Source: Lentinus brumalis
Taxonomy: Eukaryota > Basidiomycota > Agaricomycetes > Polyporales > Polyporaceae
Assembly: GCA_001792895.1 (NCBI GenBank)
Contig: MARA01000001.1
Location: 124,001 to 188,000, forward strand
Reading direction: 5' to 3'
Length of the DNA stretch: 64,000 bases
In this document: in pieces, positions 48,036 through 58,259 of the stretch
Position numbering within the stretch: the stretch's first letter is position 1
How the letters are laid out: every line of letters starts with the position of its first letter
Made by a program: the position numbers and the translations under genes
The notes under the pieces: generated by a model
Databases searched by the model: none
The model's input: the letters and a program-made list of their open reading frames with translations, nothing else
What the model was told of the DNA's origin: nothing

Positions 48036-48866
48036 GTGGCACCTCCGGTCTTGTCACAGCGACACTGCCCAGCGGACTACATAGCCCGAACCCGGAGCAT
48101 CACCAAGGTGCGTTGGAACAACGCGAGCCTCGGGACGGAGCCGGGACCGCGAGACTCGTCGCTGGAACAGCGCGCGAGTCAGCAGTGGGCAGTAGACTTC
48201 GCAGCCCAACCCCGGAGCATCACCAAGGTGCGTTGGAACAACGCGAGCCTCGGGACGGAGCCGGGACCGCGAGACTCGTCACTGGAACAGCGCGCGAGTC
48301 AGCAGTGGGCAGTAGACTTCGCAGCCCAACCCCGGAGCATCACCAAGGTGCGTTGGAACAACGCGAGCCTCGGGACGGAGCCGGGACCGCGAGACTCGTC
48401 GCTGGAACAGCGCGCGAGTCAGCAGTGGGCAGTAGACTTCGCAGCCCAACCCCGGAGCATCACCAAGGTGCGTTGGAACAACGCGAGCCTCGGGACGGAG
48501 CCGGGACCGCAAGACTCGTCGCTGGAACAGCGCGCGAGTCAGCAGTGGGCAGTGGACTTCGCAGCCCAACCCCGGGGCATCACCAAGGTGCGTTGGAACA
48601 ACGCGAGCCTCGGGACGGAGCCGGGACCGCGAGACTCGTCGCTGGAACAGCGCGCGAGTCAGCAGTGGGCAGTAGACTTCACAACCCAACCCCGGGGCAT
48701 CACCAAGGGTGCGTTGGAACAACGCGAGCCTCGGGACGGAGCCGGGACCGCGAGACTCGTCGCTGGAACAGCGCGCGAGTCGGCAGTGGCGGGTGACCAC
48801 CTCAACGTCACCACCCAGCAAGGAGAGGGAGGTGCGCATACAAAGTATCTCCATGATGATAATTGA
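48036..48866 (+). CDS. Possible protein made of 40-residue tandem repeats
   Basis: A 276-codon frame beginning at an ATG contains five full copies of a 40-residue unit (beginning RSITKVRWNNASLGTEPGP and ending QQWAVDFAAQP). A sixth copy follows in which an inserted G near 48707 shifts the frame. The 120-bp period is divisible by three, so all frames stay open through the repeat. A second plus frame and a minus frame are equally long. Coding status is therefore unproven: the open frame is a consequence of the repeat. No known repeat domain is recognised. Confidence 0.35.
   Translation: MAPPVLSQRHCPADYIARTRSITKVRWNNASLGTEPGPRDSSLEQRASQQWAVDFAAQPRSITKVRWNNASLGTEPGPRDSSLEQRASQQWAVDFAAQPRSITKVRWNNASLGTEPGPRDSSLEQRASQQWAVDFAAQPRSITKVRWNNASLGTEPGPQDSSLEQRASQQWAVDFAAQPRGITKVRWNNASLGTEPGPRDSSLEQRASQQWAVDFTTQPRGITKGALEQREPRDGAGTARLVAGTARESAVAGDHLNVTTQQGEGGAHTKYLHDDN
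48091..48805. repeat. Six-unit 120-bp tandem repeat
   Basis: Unit starts are at 48091, 48211, 48331, 48451, 48571 and 48691. The units are nearly identical: differences are single substitutions such as GGAGC to GGGGC in the last two, plus one extra G in the sixth. The near identity indicates recent expansion. Confidence 0.97.
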
Positions 48867-49376
48867 ACACTCACGATTCAGTTCTCCTTGTCACCGCCCA
48901 TCCTGAGCCCCATATGTCCGTCGCCCCAGCGAGGTCTCGGCTTCTCCGTGCCCGTGCTTGGAAACTTGGCAATATGCGGACGCGAGATGTTGGGGCTGGT
49001 CACCGAGTCAGACGCCGTTGGCACCACTATGTTGGAGTGGTGCAGCGAACGTACATGCTGTTAGATCGGGAAGGGTTGACGCGAAGCGATCGTTCCAAGT
49101 TGAGCAGTTAGGAGCAAGATTGTAGGAGGAAGTAGGAAGGGAGGGTGTCTAGTCTGACAAGACAACAATGGCCGTGCAGACGCCCGAACCTGCTTACATA
49201 ATCTCGGCGAACAGTGGTCATTGTCCTGTCCTTGCTTGCACACCCCACATCCACCGTCGTCTTCCACCCCGCCCTCAAGGCCTCATCACCTGTGGCTGGC
49301 CTGTCTTCCTACTCTCGCAGGTAACCTAGCTTATATACGCAGGCTACCAGCACTTACTTACATACGCGCCACAGCA

Positions 49377-50987
49377 ATGCCCGTTCAACGTCGAGGGCAC
49401 GGCTCTCAACATCTCGGTCCTCCGCCGGACGGTCCTGGTGGTGATCTTGGCCCCTCACCCCACCGCGTCCAAACCCGCTCTCAAGTGACAGCAGCGCGCA
49501 CCGTTCGCGCACCTCAGACTCGGTCCCGAACAGCGTTGGGACAGTCGGCCGTGAAGTCCGCGGTGAGTGGCTCATCTGCGCCTGCCCACCTTCTCATTCC
49601 CCATGCTCTCTCCCAACAAGGTGGCCGCTCCTGTCACTGTCGGCGGCGATTCTAACCGGGTGCAGTCGGCTTCCGCGGATGTGGGGAGGCTCCGGGCGCA
49701 TCTGGATATGGAGGTTGACATGGATCAGATGAGCGATTTGTCGGACAACGAGTGAGTGCCGCACATATCTCACGTCACCGCGGTGGTTCACCCCTCGCAA
49801 TCCATGATATGTTTTACCAGAGGGGCTGCTACATGGATTCGCCGCTCAAAGAATGCGAAACGAGCCTCCGTGGTGAAGGGCGCCGGTCGGCTGGCCAAAG
49901 CTCACGCGCGTGCCGCGCAAACCCGGTCATCCACCAGTACGTACATTGTGTGTCTGCCCGCCCCTCGCACCCGACCGCTGATTCACGTCGTAGCCCAAAT
50001 GAAGGCATTTTCACTGAGCATAGCGGTTAAGGCGCCCCATGGGCGACCGTCCGCTGTTGAAGAGGTGGAGCCTGCCGGATCTCAGACGGTGTTTGCAGGA
50101 GATAGACCTCGCCGTTTGACCAGCGTGGATGGGTATGATCTATTGTATCACCTGCCGGGAGGTTTGAACGGGAGAAATCTGGTGCGTACAACATATCTTG
50201 TTCGTCTGCAACTACGCCACCTGATCTGTTACCGCGAAGGAGGAACTCTTCGAAGCCGCTCGCCAATGGGGTAGGGCTTGCAAACCCTCTCAGGCGGTAT
50301 CCAACGATAAGAAGGGCGGGTACAAGCAGGTGGGCGAGTTGGTAGGTACGACGCGCATCGTCCTCGCCTGGCAGGCCATCGGACATCCGGTGAGCGCATC
50401 GCCTATGTCTGGCTATTCTTCGACTGAATTGCATGCGGCGGCTCTAGCATGAAGAGCCGGGTGTGTGCGCGGACGTCCGCCGCAACTCCTCCACGTTCAA
50501 AGGGGCATGTGAGCTCCTGGAGAAGCTCGACGTGGTCAACTCGTACGTCATGAAGCTTCTGGCCGCCATCGACCCCGACCAGTATCGGTCAATGGAGAAG
50601 CTCTACCACTGGCGACTCGAACGCTATGCTAGTTCCCGTGCGCTGGCCGGCCTCGCTGAGCCGCAGCTCTTCTTTGAGGGACGGGAGATCCAGTTCAACC
50701 GTTTCTCGCGGGCACATTGGGACAACCAGGACCCGCATTGGGCATGGGCTATCATTATCTACTTTGGAACCTTCGGGAGTTGCCGCCTGAAGTTCAAACA
50801 GCTCCGGGCTGAGGTCGTCCTGCGACCCGGGGACGTCATTGCGATCCGCGGTCAGGATCTTCTTCATGAGGCTGAGGACTGGGACTTCGGGGAGCGGCAT
50901 CTCCTTGTTCACTTCACGCACCGTGCTTTGTGGCGCCAGGCCAACATCAAGTGCGAGACGAGCGCGGCAGCACCGTTCAGCGACTAG
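49377..50987 (+). CDS. TET/JBP-like 2-oxoglutarate/Fe(II) dioxygenase
   Basis: Fungal TET/JBP proteins oxidise methylated bases in nucleic acid, and in basidiomycetes they are known to be carried by DNA transposons. The gene starts at 49377 with a basic disordered N-terminus. It then has exons near 49618-49752, 49822-49937, 50029-50180, about 50237 to 50391 (with VGELVGTTRIVLAWQAIGHP) and about 50450-50987. The last exon gives ADVRRNSSTFKGACELLEKL, ASRALAGL, FEGREIQFNRFSRAHWDNQD, LRPGDVIAIRGQDLLHEAED and ERHLLVHFTHRALW. In these, H.D (HWD) and the distal His (LLHEAE) fit the iron triad, and the Arg of GERHLLVHF fits the 2-oxoglutarate contact. The core is intact, so catalysis is plausible. 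Its target base and its role in the element's life are unknown. Internal exon edges are approximate. Confidence 0.8.
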
Positions 50988-51276
50988 GGGAAGAGGGCGG
51001 GCATCCGTGCTGTAGTACTTTCCTTGTATGATACCATTTGGGCCGCTTCTACGCCGCATGTACGTTATGCAATTGCTGTTATATATGATCACCGAGGGTG
51101 GCGAAGAACAGCGCGGAACTATTCAAGACCATAGTGGACGATAGCGTCTTACTGCCTGTCAAAGCCAGGCGCGGGAGCTGGCAAAGGCACCGCTCCGAAT
51201 ATAAGACACCGCGCGAGCGCGCAGCGTCTTACTCCTGAGCGTCGACCACCTCCCTCCCAACCTGCGACTTTCTACC

Positions 51277-52073
51277 ATGGCTCACGCGCGACAGTCTGGT
51301 GACACCGGCGCAGACGACTCCAAGCGGCGCAAGGCGCGCCCTGTCAAGAACAGTACGCTCACGAAGAGACAGAAGCTACTACGTCAGGCGCGCAACCGCC
51401 GATACTATCAACGGCGCAAGATGTGAGTCCCTTGTGGTCTTCCCCGCATGTTACATGCTTTCCGTGGCTGATGAATGACATCAGGCGCAACGGCGCTGCT
51501 CTGAGCGAACATGCCGGACATCGAGGCCTACAGCAGCAAGTACGAACATCGCACGCCGGTGACGCTACGCAGCCTCAGAATAACCGCATGACGGGGCACC
51601 CGAAGGACAGCAATGACAAGGTGGCACATGGAGGGACAGGGAAGCGAAGGGGAGGGAATGCGGGCCTTAGTCTCAACGACACACCGTGGTGAGTTCTGCC
51701 GCCTCCGTGTTTGAACGAGGACCGACGCCCACCCGACAGTCCAGGACCAGTGGGCATCGCGCATGGCAGCTCCGTCGGCAACATGGCGCACATTGACACG
51801 CTCAACCAGGAGTTGCTGTCCTGGGGCTACATGGACGATCGAGTCAAATATTGCCGTGCCCTCGACAAAAACCTCGCTCGCGCCCTCCGGGCTTCACCTG
51901 TCACGCGGGCAGCTTGGATTGCCGACATGGAGGAATGGCTAGCAGACGGGGACGACTTCGCCGAGGAACTGTGTGCGATCGCCGAGCGCGGAGTGAGTCC
52001 GACTATCCTATCCGTCATCTTCACTGTACAGTATATGATCGCCGCCGTCGAGGCCCAGCTTGAAATGTTGTGA
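51277..52073 (+). CDS. Small protein with a highly basic N-terminal segment
   Basis: Exons 51277-51422, 51485-51688 and 51740-52073 give 227 residues with all phases matching. The N-terminus is strongly basic (KRRKARPVKN, TKRQKLLRQARNRRYYQRRK), resembling the basic region of small fungal DNA-binding proteins. The centre is polar and Gly/Gln-rich. The C-terminal 110 residues look helical (HIDTLNQELLSWGYMDDRVK, RAAWIADMEEWLADGDDF, FTVQYMIAAVEAQLEML). A nuclear, DNA-binding role is inference from charge only. I do not recognise a family. Confidence 0.55.
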
Positions 52074-52157
52074 TCTACGATGTAATGCGACATCGGTGAA
52101 TCGGATGGACATTGCGTGCAAGTACAGGGTGACATACGAGCAGGGGAGAGGTGTACT

Positions 52158-54371
52158 CTAAACAATGGCGTCGTAAAAATCAGGAGACACGGGGAGATTC
52201 AACTTTTTCACCAACTCATAACGCGTCATAATCGTATCTGCCCACCCCACAAATGTCGCGCATGGTTCCCAGAGGGCGTCGTGAATTCCGGCAGGGTGTG
52301 GTTCTGGAGGGGTAACTCGGCGATTCGGCAACGGGGTTGGACCAAATAACGCCTTCATGGCTTCGAACGCCCGATGTTCCACTGAGAGCAATCGCTTGCG
52401 CGTGGTGGATTCTTCCCAGATGTCTTTGTTCTGACCTAGCCAAGTGTAGACGGCTTGGACCTTGTCCATGCGCGAGCGAACTGACTGATAGGTACTGGGA
52501 CGCATGCCTAAGGTGACCATGACGTCGTCAGGGTGGATGTGAATTTCCTGCCCTCGAACCTCCACCGTGATGAAATCGCGTTCGGTCTTCGAGGTCCCGA
52601 TGCCCAAGTCTGCAAGGGCACCTCCAATGCCGCGCAGGCGTAGAACATCGCGATATGCCACACCATACGGTGACGGCGTGGCACTGAGCTCGCGGGCCCG
52701 GGTGACCCGCCGAGGAAAGCGGCTACAGATGTACTCGACGATGAGTGGGTCTACGTAAGGCAAGGGCTTGGGACGGGCGGGTTTGCCTCTTCTGGGAGGC
52801 GGTTCGTCGTCCTCTTCTTCCACGGGAGGCACAGGAGATGTGTGATGGTCCAGATCTAAGGCGGAGGGGGAGTTGAAGCATGACAGTAGACCGGCACCAC
52901 TAACAGAAATAATCACCTAGCTCACTGACTGAATCGCCGTCGGACATCGATAGAGGCGGCGAGTGGGCCGGCGGCGGCGACGCACGAGATACTGGCAGAA
53001 CCGGAGACGTACGAGTACTAGTGCCCGATTGTACGCTCGACGGTGCGACGGGAGGAGGGCGGGAGGGCGCCGTAGGAGCGGCTGCAATATCAGGGAGGCT
53101 CGCAGTGCGTGCGCTGTTAACCTGTGTTCTGAACTGCGAGTGCATGTGTGAGTATCGCGCATAATGATATGGGTCTGGGCTGGCGGCGAACTTACCTGTC
53201 TTCGGATGGCGCGATGGTGGATGAGGGCGAGATCAGGCGGGACAGGCTGAAAGGCCGGACGCCGTGACTGCACGTACGCCCGCATGTTCTGCACCAGCGT
53301 AGCGGGATCTGCATGACCTAACGGCATCTCCACCCGTACCCTGGGCAGCCATGAGCCCACGAACATGCCTGACTGACAGTGCACTAAGCTCACCGAGATG
53401 CTCCTTCAGACGTTGCTGGCCGTATGGCAGAGATCAAAGAGGTTGAAGGGGGAGGGGCCGGCCGCGCCGTACTCTGGCGGAGACATGTTGACTATAAGAC
53501 TATGAAGTGCGAGACACAAATGGCGGGATCTTACGACCATGGGGAAGTCGACGTCCATATGGGCGGAGATATTGGGACTGCGGCAGGGACGTCCACCATC
53601 CTCAGCCGTGCCACTCCGGTCTGATACTGCCAAGCGAATGCAGGTGGGCATGCGCAAAACGGGCTTGTGTGAATGTGAGACGTACCATGAGGGGGATAGG
53701 GCTCGCCGTCTGACCTGCCTGTGCCCGTAACATCCCGGCCCTGTTCAGCAGAGTCGCCTTGTGGAGTAGCCTCTGAGGGAGCGAGGCAGGTGTTCAATTG
53801 AAGCGCGGTGCCGAAAGTGTCCTCGGTGTCACGGTGGTGTGCCACGCTCACCCCTGGTGAGCTGTTCTGCTCTGGGGTGTGCGCGCCCAAATGCGCCCTG
53901 GAGGCTTTGGGGACGTTGTATGTCAGTGAACGCAAATGGTATCGGGATTCGTCTCACCTCTGGGACTAGCCTCACATGCAGACGCGATAGCGGCGCTGGG
54001 CGGGTCGCGCCGAGAGGTGGGGTCTTGCCTGTCTGGAGGCTCTGAATCGGCTGATTATAAGAATTTGAGCACCAAGTACAACACGACAGACGATGGGTAC
54101 GCACAATCGCCCTTGACGGAGACATTGCGACGACGTCGGCGGCGACACGTCGCGGGGCCGGAGGAGTGGCCTCGCGCACCCTTTCCCTCGTCTCGTTCCT
54201 ACGTTGGTACCTCCGAGCGCGAGAAGTCAGAAGGGTGCTTGGGTCATTCGCGGCTGGTTCATATGTATCAGCAACTACTGCGGGATTGAATGGGCCGCGT
54301 GGAGTAGGCGGGAGCGCATGCACGGTGCGATCTGCCTCAGGCTCACCTGGCTCGTCTTGCGCGTCGTCCAT
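52158..54371 (-). CDS. Unrecognised multi-exon protein of the transposon
   Basis: The minus-strand chain starts MDDAQDEPGEPEADRTVHAL at 54371. It continues through a basic Arg-rich stretch (RARRYQRRNETRERVRE), smaller exons near 53400-53930, GSWLPRVRVEMPLGHADP (about 53370-53320), a Pro/Ser-rich segment ending SDGDSVSEL (about 52922), and after a roughly 60-nt intron DLDHHTSPVPPVEEEDDE. The last exon reads VDPLIVEYICSRFPRRVTR, IHIHPDDVMVTLGMRPSTYQ and ends PVSPDFYDAIV at 52158. The final 200 residues look globular and the front half disordered. No family is recognised. Exon limits in 53400-54300 are tentative. Confidence 0.5.
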
Positions 54372-54733
54372 CGCCAGACGAGGAGATTATCTCAGCGATA
54401 GTAGTAGGATAAACAAGAGTCACAGTCGAGAGCGCAGTGAGGCACGACGTGGTAAGAGGAGCGTCTTATTCTTGCCACAGGCGCTGAGACGCAATGTCAC
54501 TTGTTACTGATATGACTTACTTACAGTAGCGTCGTCAGTTCTTATAAATCTGTAATCCTGTTCTCCATGTGCGACGCCTGCGCAAGGCGCCACGGCATCC
54601 TTGACTTAACCCTGTCGCGCGGTAGGATGCAGCACACAATGTTACATTGACGTAAGACGTAGGTACGAGGCGTACTGCCGAAGGCCTGACATGCCGTAAT
54701 ATCACTGCGCCAGATCACGATGGGGGTTGGGAA

Positions 54734-54747
54734 CCCCCCCCCCCCCC
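54734..54747. repeat. Run of 14 C
   Basis: An uninterrupted C14 tract lies between the two minus-strand genes of the transposon. Its length is likely to be unreliable in any assembly. Confidence 0.9.
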
Positions 54748-54895
54748 TCGCCCTACCTCCGCCATCACGCGGACTGCGTCAAATTGTGGTTATCACACAT
54801 GGTCACCGGCGGCCTGCTGCGTACACCCACAGCGCAGAAGCTACTATCGAGCACATGCACTACATGAACACACCCGGGCGTCGGTGAGAACGGCT

Positions 54896-55917
54896 TCACG
54901 CCCCCAAGGACGCGAAATCTTGGGGCACCGAGGACACCCCTCTCCACCGCACGATCCTGCGCGCCATGTATGGATGGTTCCTTTGAGGTCTGCGTGTGTG
55001 CGTGAGTATGCCGACTATGCCAACTTGGAGAACCACGGGAAGGACATACGGTGGAGCTGATGCGCAACTCATTGGCGCGTATTCATGGCCGTCCGGTCTG
55101 CGTGATGGCCGCAGACGACGACGAACGTGCGGGGGCCGACGGGGAGGGGACCCAGGCCGATGCGCCCTCGAGAGTGTGCCCACTGAGAGGTCGGTTGATG
55201 CGTCTGACGACGTATCAGATCCATGTGAAAGCGCGCGGCGACGACGCTTGCGTGCAGATGGGTCATCGGTGGGCGGGGAATGCAGTCCACCGAGTGGCAT
55301 ATGGGCGGCATAGACATCTATTTTGCCCAGAGCATTGACGGCAGCCTTAAGATGGAACACACTGACGCGAAGAAAGTAACAACTCACCAGCTGGACGCGT
55401 CCGCGCGATGAGCTCGCGTGCCAAGTCCTTGACATCACGCAACTCCTCTTCAAGCCCTGCCAGCCGTTGCTCCAGCCCTCCGAAGTGTGTAACCACCCTC
55501 AATTCCATCGCCTGCCAGAGCGCGTCGAGATGTGCGGTCAAGCGTACGCTCTGCTCACCGCTGGCGACGATCTGATCGATGGCGACTACACGGTCACCCA
55601 TCTGTCGGGACTGGTCAAGTAGGTGGCGAGTGTGCTCGAGCACCAAAGACAGTGACCCTTCCACACTGCGGATGAGTTGCGGCACATCGAAGTCGTGCGG
55701 AGTTGCAGCCGCCCCTGGAACAGGTGAGCATGCACCAGGGCAACGTGGAAGTGTACTGACCAGTTCGGTAGGAGCAAGCCAGGCGCTGCGCGTTGCAGCG
55801 CACGCATCCAATCGTCCGTCGGTTCTGCGAGCACCCCTCCGCCACCCCGGCTTGTGCACACTGCACGCATGGAGCCTTGCGTCTAGGCGGAGTAGACGTG
55901 GCACGGTCGTCAACCAC
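54896..55917 (-). CDS. Cys-rich motif plus coiled coil, putative DNA-binding regulator
   Basis: From an ATG at 55917 the first exon gives a compact Cys motif, PCVQC...EGC......GCVRC......CSY, like the zinc-finger-like motifs common in basidiomycete transposon and regulator proteins. After an intron (gtcagt donor, acceptor near 55718) follows a helical region: RSVEGSLSLVLEHTRHLLDQ, then HLDALWQAMELRVVTHFGGL and EQRLAGLEEELRDVKDLARE, a clear coiled coil. After about 55390 the reading is ambiguous. One frame runs through RKRRRR and a Ser/Arg-rich tail to 54896. The phase-correct one stops near 55263. Zinc binding and DNA binding are inference. Confidence 0.5.
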
Positions 55918-56577
55918 ATCGAATGGCGTGGTGTCGACAGACTGCTCGCGTCGTCTCTTGATGCCTGCAGCGGAGGAACCCGTTACACACTGGCGGTCTT
56001 CGGGGGGTAGGGGTCGTAGCTGGAGTTTGCGCTGATACGCCAGGTGTCGTGTGCGGGTCGGAGGGCGAAGGGTGCAGAAGAAGGTGCCCGTTCAGGAGGA
56101 CTGAGACAACCGGGGACCGCTGTCGGACAATCATATGTGGACATTGTCGTAGAGAAGGGGCAGAGAGTGAGACTCGGGACGGAGAGGAGGTAATACGCCT
56201 TGCCAAGTGTGTAGCTTAGTCATCATTTGTAACAACAAATGATCAATAATCTCTTATAGCGCGATTTCAATATGTGGCGGTCCTCGCCCGCGACATTGGT
56301 CAGTCTTTACTGGTCGACCGACCTGCACACTGCGCCGTCTGGAAACGATTGACATCGGTCAGTACTACGTCGCGCTATGTATGAGTTCACACCCTCTTGC
56401 TGACAATTGAGTAGAGACCCCCTCTCCGTGCACAATCTGGGTGGCTACTGCGACGGCCGCATCTCGTGCTGCGAATCCGGAAAGGTGAGAGCGAGACTCA
56501 AAGCAGACACTCGGAGTGCGACTGACGCGGCGATATGCCCGCACCCAGTTACTACAGTTTCACCGACGACAGACTGA
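55918..56577. other. No supported gene
   Basis: About 660 bp between divergent genes of the element, presumably promoter sequence for both. It includes an AT-rich patch near 56215-56265. No gene is seen. Confidence 0.4.
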
Positions 56578-57085
56578 ATGCCTGAAGTCATGAACGGTCA
56601 ACTGGTTCTCTCGGCCGGCGCCCCGGTCTCCTGGATTTACACGGTGTATATCTGGTCGGAGGTAAGCTTTATTACCCACATGGTGTTCGACGCGTTATGA
56701 CATGTAGCTGTAATGTTTGCTTCAGAGTGGACAGCATCCACATGTAGCGTACATCGACGTTGCGCCCGGACAGACGCATGTACGGCTAGAGGACGAGGCG
56801 GCGTTCATGGCTATATGGCGGCGTGTCGGTATGTGGGGCTATGAAGTATGGGTCGCCGAACACGACAGGTGGGTGCGGGGATATCACGCGCTGCCGGTGA
56901 CAGCGTGCCTGTATCGCAAACCGTTCATACTCGTCCGAGTTGATGAGGTGGAGATATGCCCTGGGATGGAGGGGATAATGGCGGAGGCGATAGGATGTTT
57001 GTCGCGCGAGATACCGAAGGCTGTCGAAACCGCACCGGCACCAACACTCGACTGGGATGACGAGGAGACCGACGAGGGGGAATAG
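56578..57085 (+). CDS. Unrecognised small acidic-tailed protein of the transposon
   Basis: Exons 56578-56661 and 56726-57085 encode 147 residues in phase 0. The protein reads GQLVLSAGAPVSWIYTVYIW, a beta-like domain (HPHVAYIDVAPGQTHVRLED, FMAIWRRVGMWGYEVWVAEH) and VTACLYRKPFILVRVDEVEI, then an acidic tail DWDDEETDEGE. No family is recognised. It is the only plus-strand gene among minus-strand neighbours and converges on the second HECT-like gene. Confidence 0.55.
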
Positions 57086-57237
57086 GCGGGCTACGTGAGC
57101 AAGGAAGGCCGCGGCAGGCGGCAGTGTACCTTGTTGTAGAACGAATATGGCCGGATACAAGTGGGAGGAGCGGTCGCCGAGGCAAATGTGTGATTCGTAG
57201 CTGCTGGCGTACAAGACATAATACACGACAACAACAT

Positions 57238-58003
57238 TCACATGTAGTCGTAGTACTCCTCCATGTCCATGACGGCCGAATGAAGCCAGACCTGGAACAT
57301 ATGGTACGGGGCACCCTCGTTCAATAAATTGCGCACGCATTCGTTGATGGTGATGGTGCAGTGTGCGAAACAAGCGTGCATCTCGATCTGCACACCAAAG
57401 GTCAGGTCAACGAATGCACCAATGGCGTACAGGAACTGAAATCTCACAGGCGGAGGCAATGGCAGCAAACTGGAGCAGTCGAGAGCGAGAGGTTCTCTAG
57501 AGCCGCAATGGGAGAAAAAAACCTGCACATGCCGTGCGGACGGAGAGGATAGTACGCAGTCAGGACGGGGGGATTGAGCCTCAGTGAGAGCAAGGACATA
57601 CCACTGGAACCCGCGGGGAATGCCCATCGCGCTGAATGACCTCGTCGCCAGTGACGGAGCGCAGAAAGAGGCGAGAACGGAGCAGCGGGTCGGGACGCTC
57701 GCTTGCGAATCGGGTGTCGCCCACGAACGCCCGGATGGTGGGGTTCTCTGGATGTCCGCTGCCACGCAGGTACATCTTGATGGCCTCTTGGGCTTCGGAC
57801 TCGAAGAACACATCGATCTCGTGCTCGGGGACGAAGATGTCGGACACTGGCTGGATAGGAACCACGGCGGGGCTTGCATGCGACACCCCGCTGCGAAATT
57901 CGATATGATTGATGATGTCTTCAACCTGTTGCCCGGGATCGATAGCCAGATTTTGGACACTGTTAGTGAGGTGTTGAACGTCCTGGACAGGGTCGGTAGC
58001 CAT
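57238..58003 (-). CDS. Short HECT-E3-like C-terminal protein, second copy
   Basis: From MATDPVQDVQHLTNSVQNLA (58003) the first exon contains VEDIINHIEFRSGVSHASP, then EIDVFFESEAQEAIKMYLRG, then FVGDTRFASERPDPLLRSRL followed by FLRSVTGDEV. These align with LAHIAINSGI, FDLAFRHYLSEPGHPD and DPLLRARLFLAFLSGSD of the larger gene at 41402-45252. After introns the end reads IEMHACFAHCTITINECVRN to a stop at 57238, matching IDVHACFYDCTVTIDEGVRN and keeping the presumptive active-site Cys in HACF. The protein lacks the long N-terminal region of the other copy, so it is either an independent small gene or a 5'-truncated remnant. The middle exon (about 57560-57400) is not firmly delimited. Confidence 0.62.
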
Positions 58004-58259
58004 CTTGTTTCGGAGCAACGACGTCTTCGATAGTGGGAGGAGCTTACTGAGTCCGTCGCAAGCGCTCTCGCCGTGACGAGCGCTCTCGGGCAAATTCCCT
58101 CTCGGCCTGCCGTCGGGAACTACCTTCGGGGCATGTACATACATAGATGAGAAGTTCATATAACCCCGGAGTACTGCGCACGAGCTGGTAGGAGATGGGT
58201 AGAGCGCGCGAAAACATGTAGTCAAATATTCATACTCTGTGACGTACATAGGACTCGTA

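Noticed and set aside
48091..48805. CRISPR-like direct repeats
   Set aside because: Units are contiguous 120-bp tandem copies with no unique spacers, in a eukaryotic transposon.
48113..48854. Second plus frame and a minus frame of about 190-230 codons
   Set aside because: They are by-products of a 120-bp repeat with no stops; length alone is no evidence of coding.
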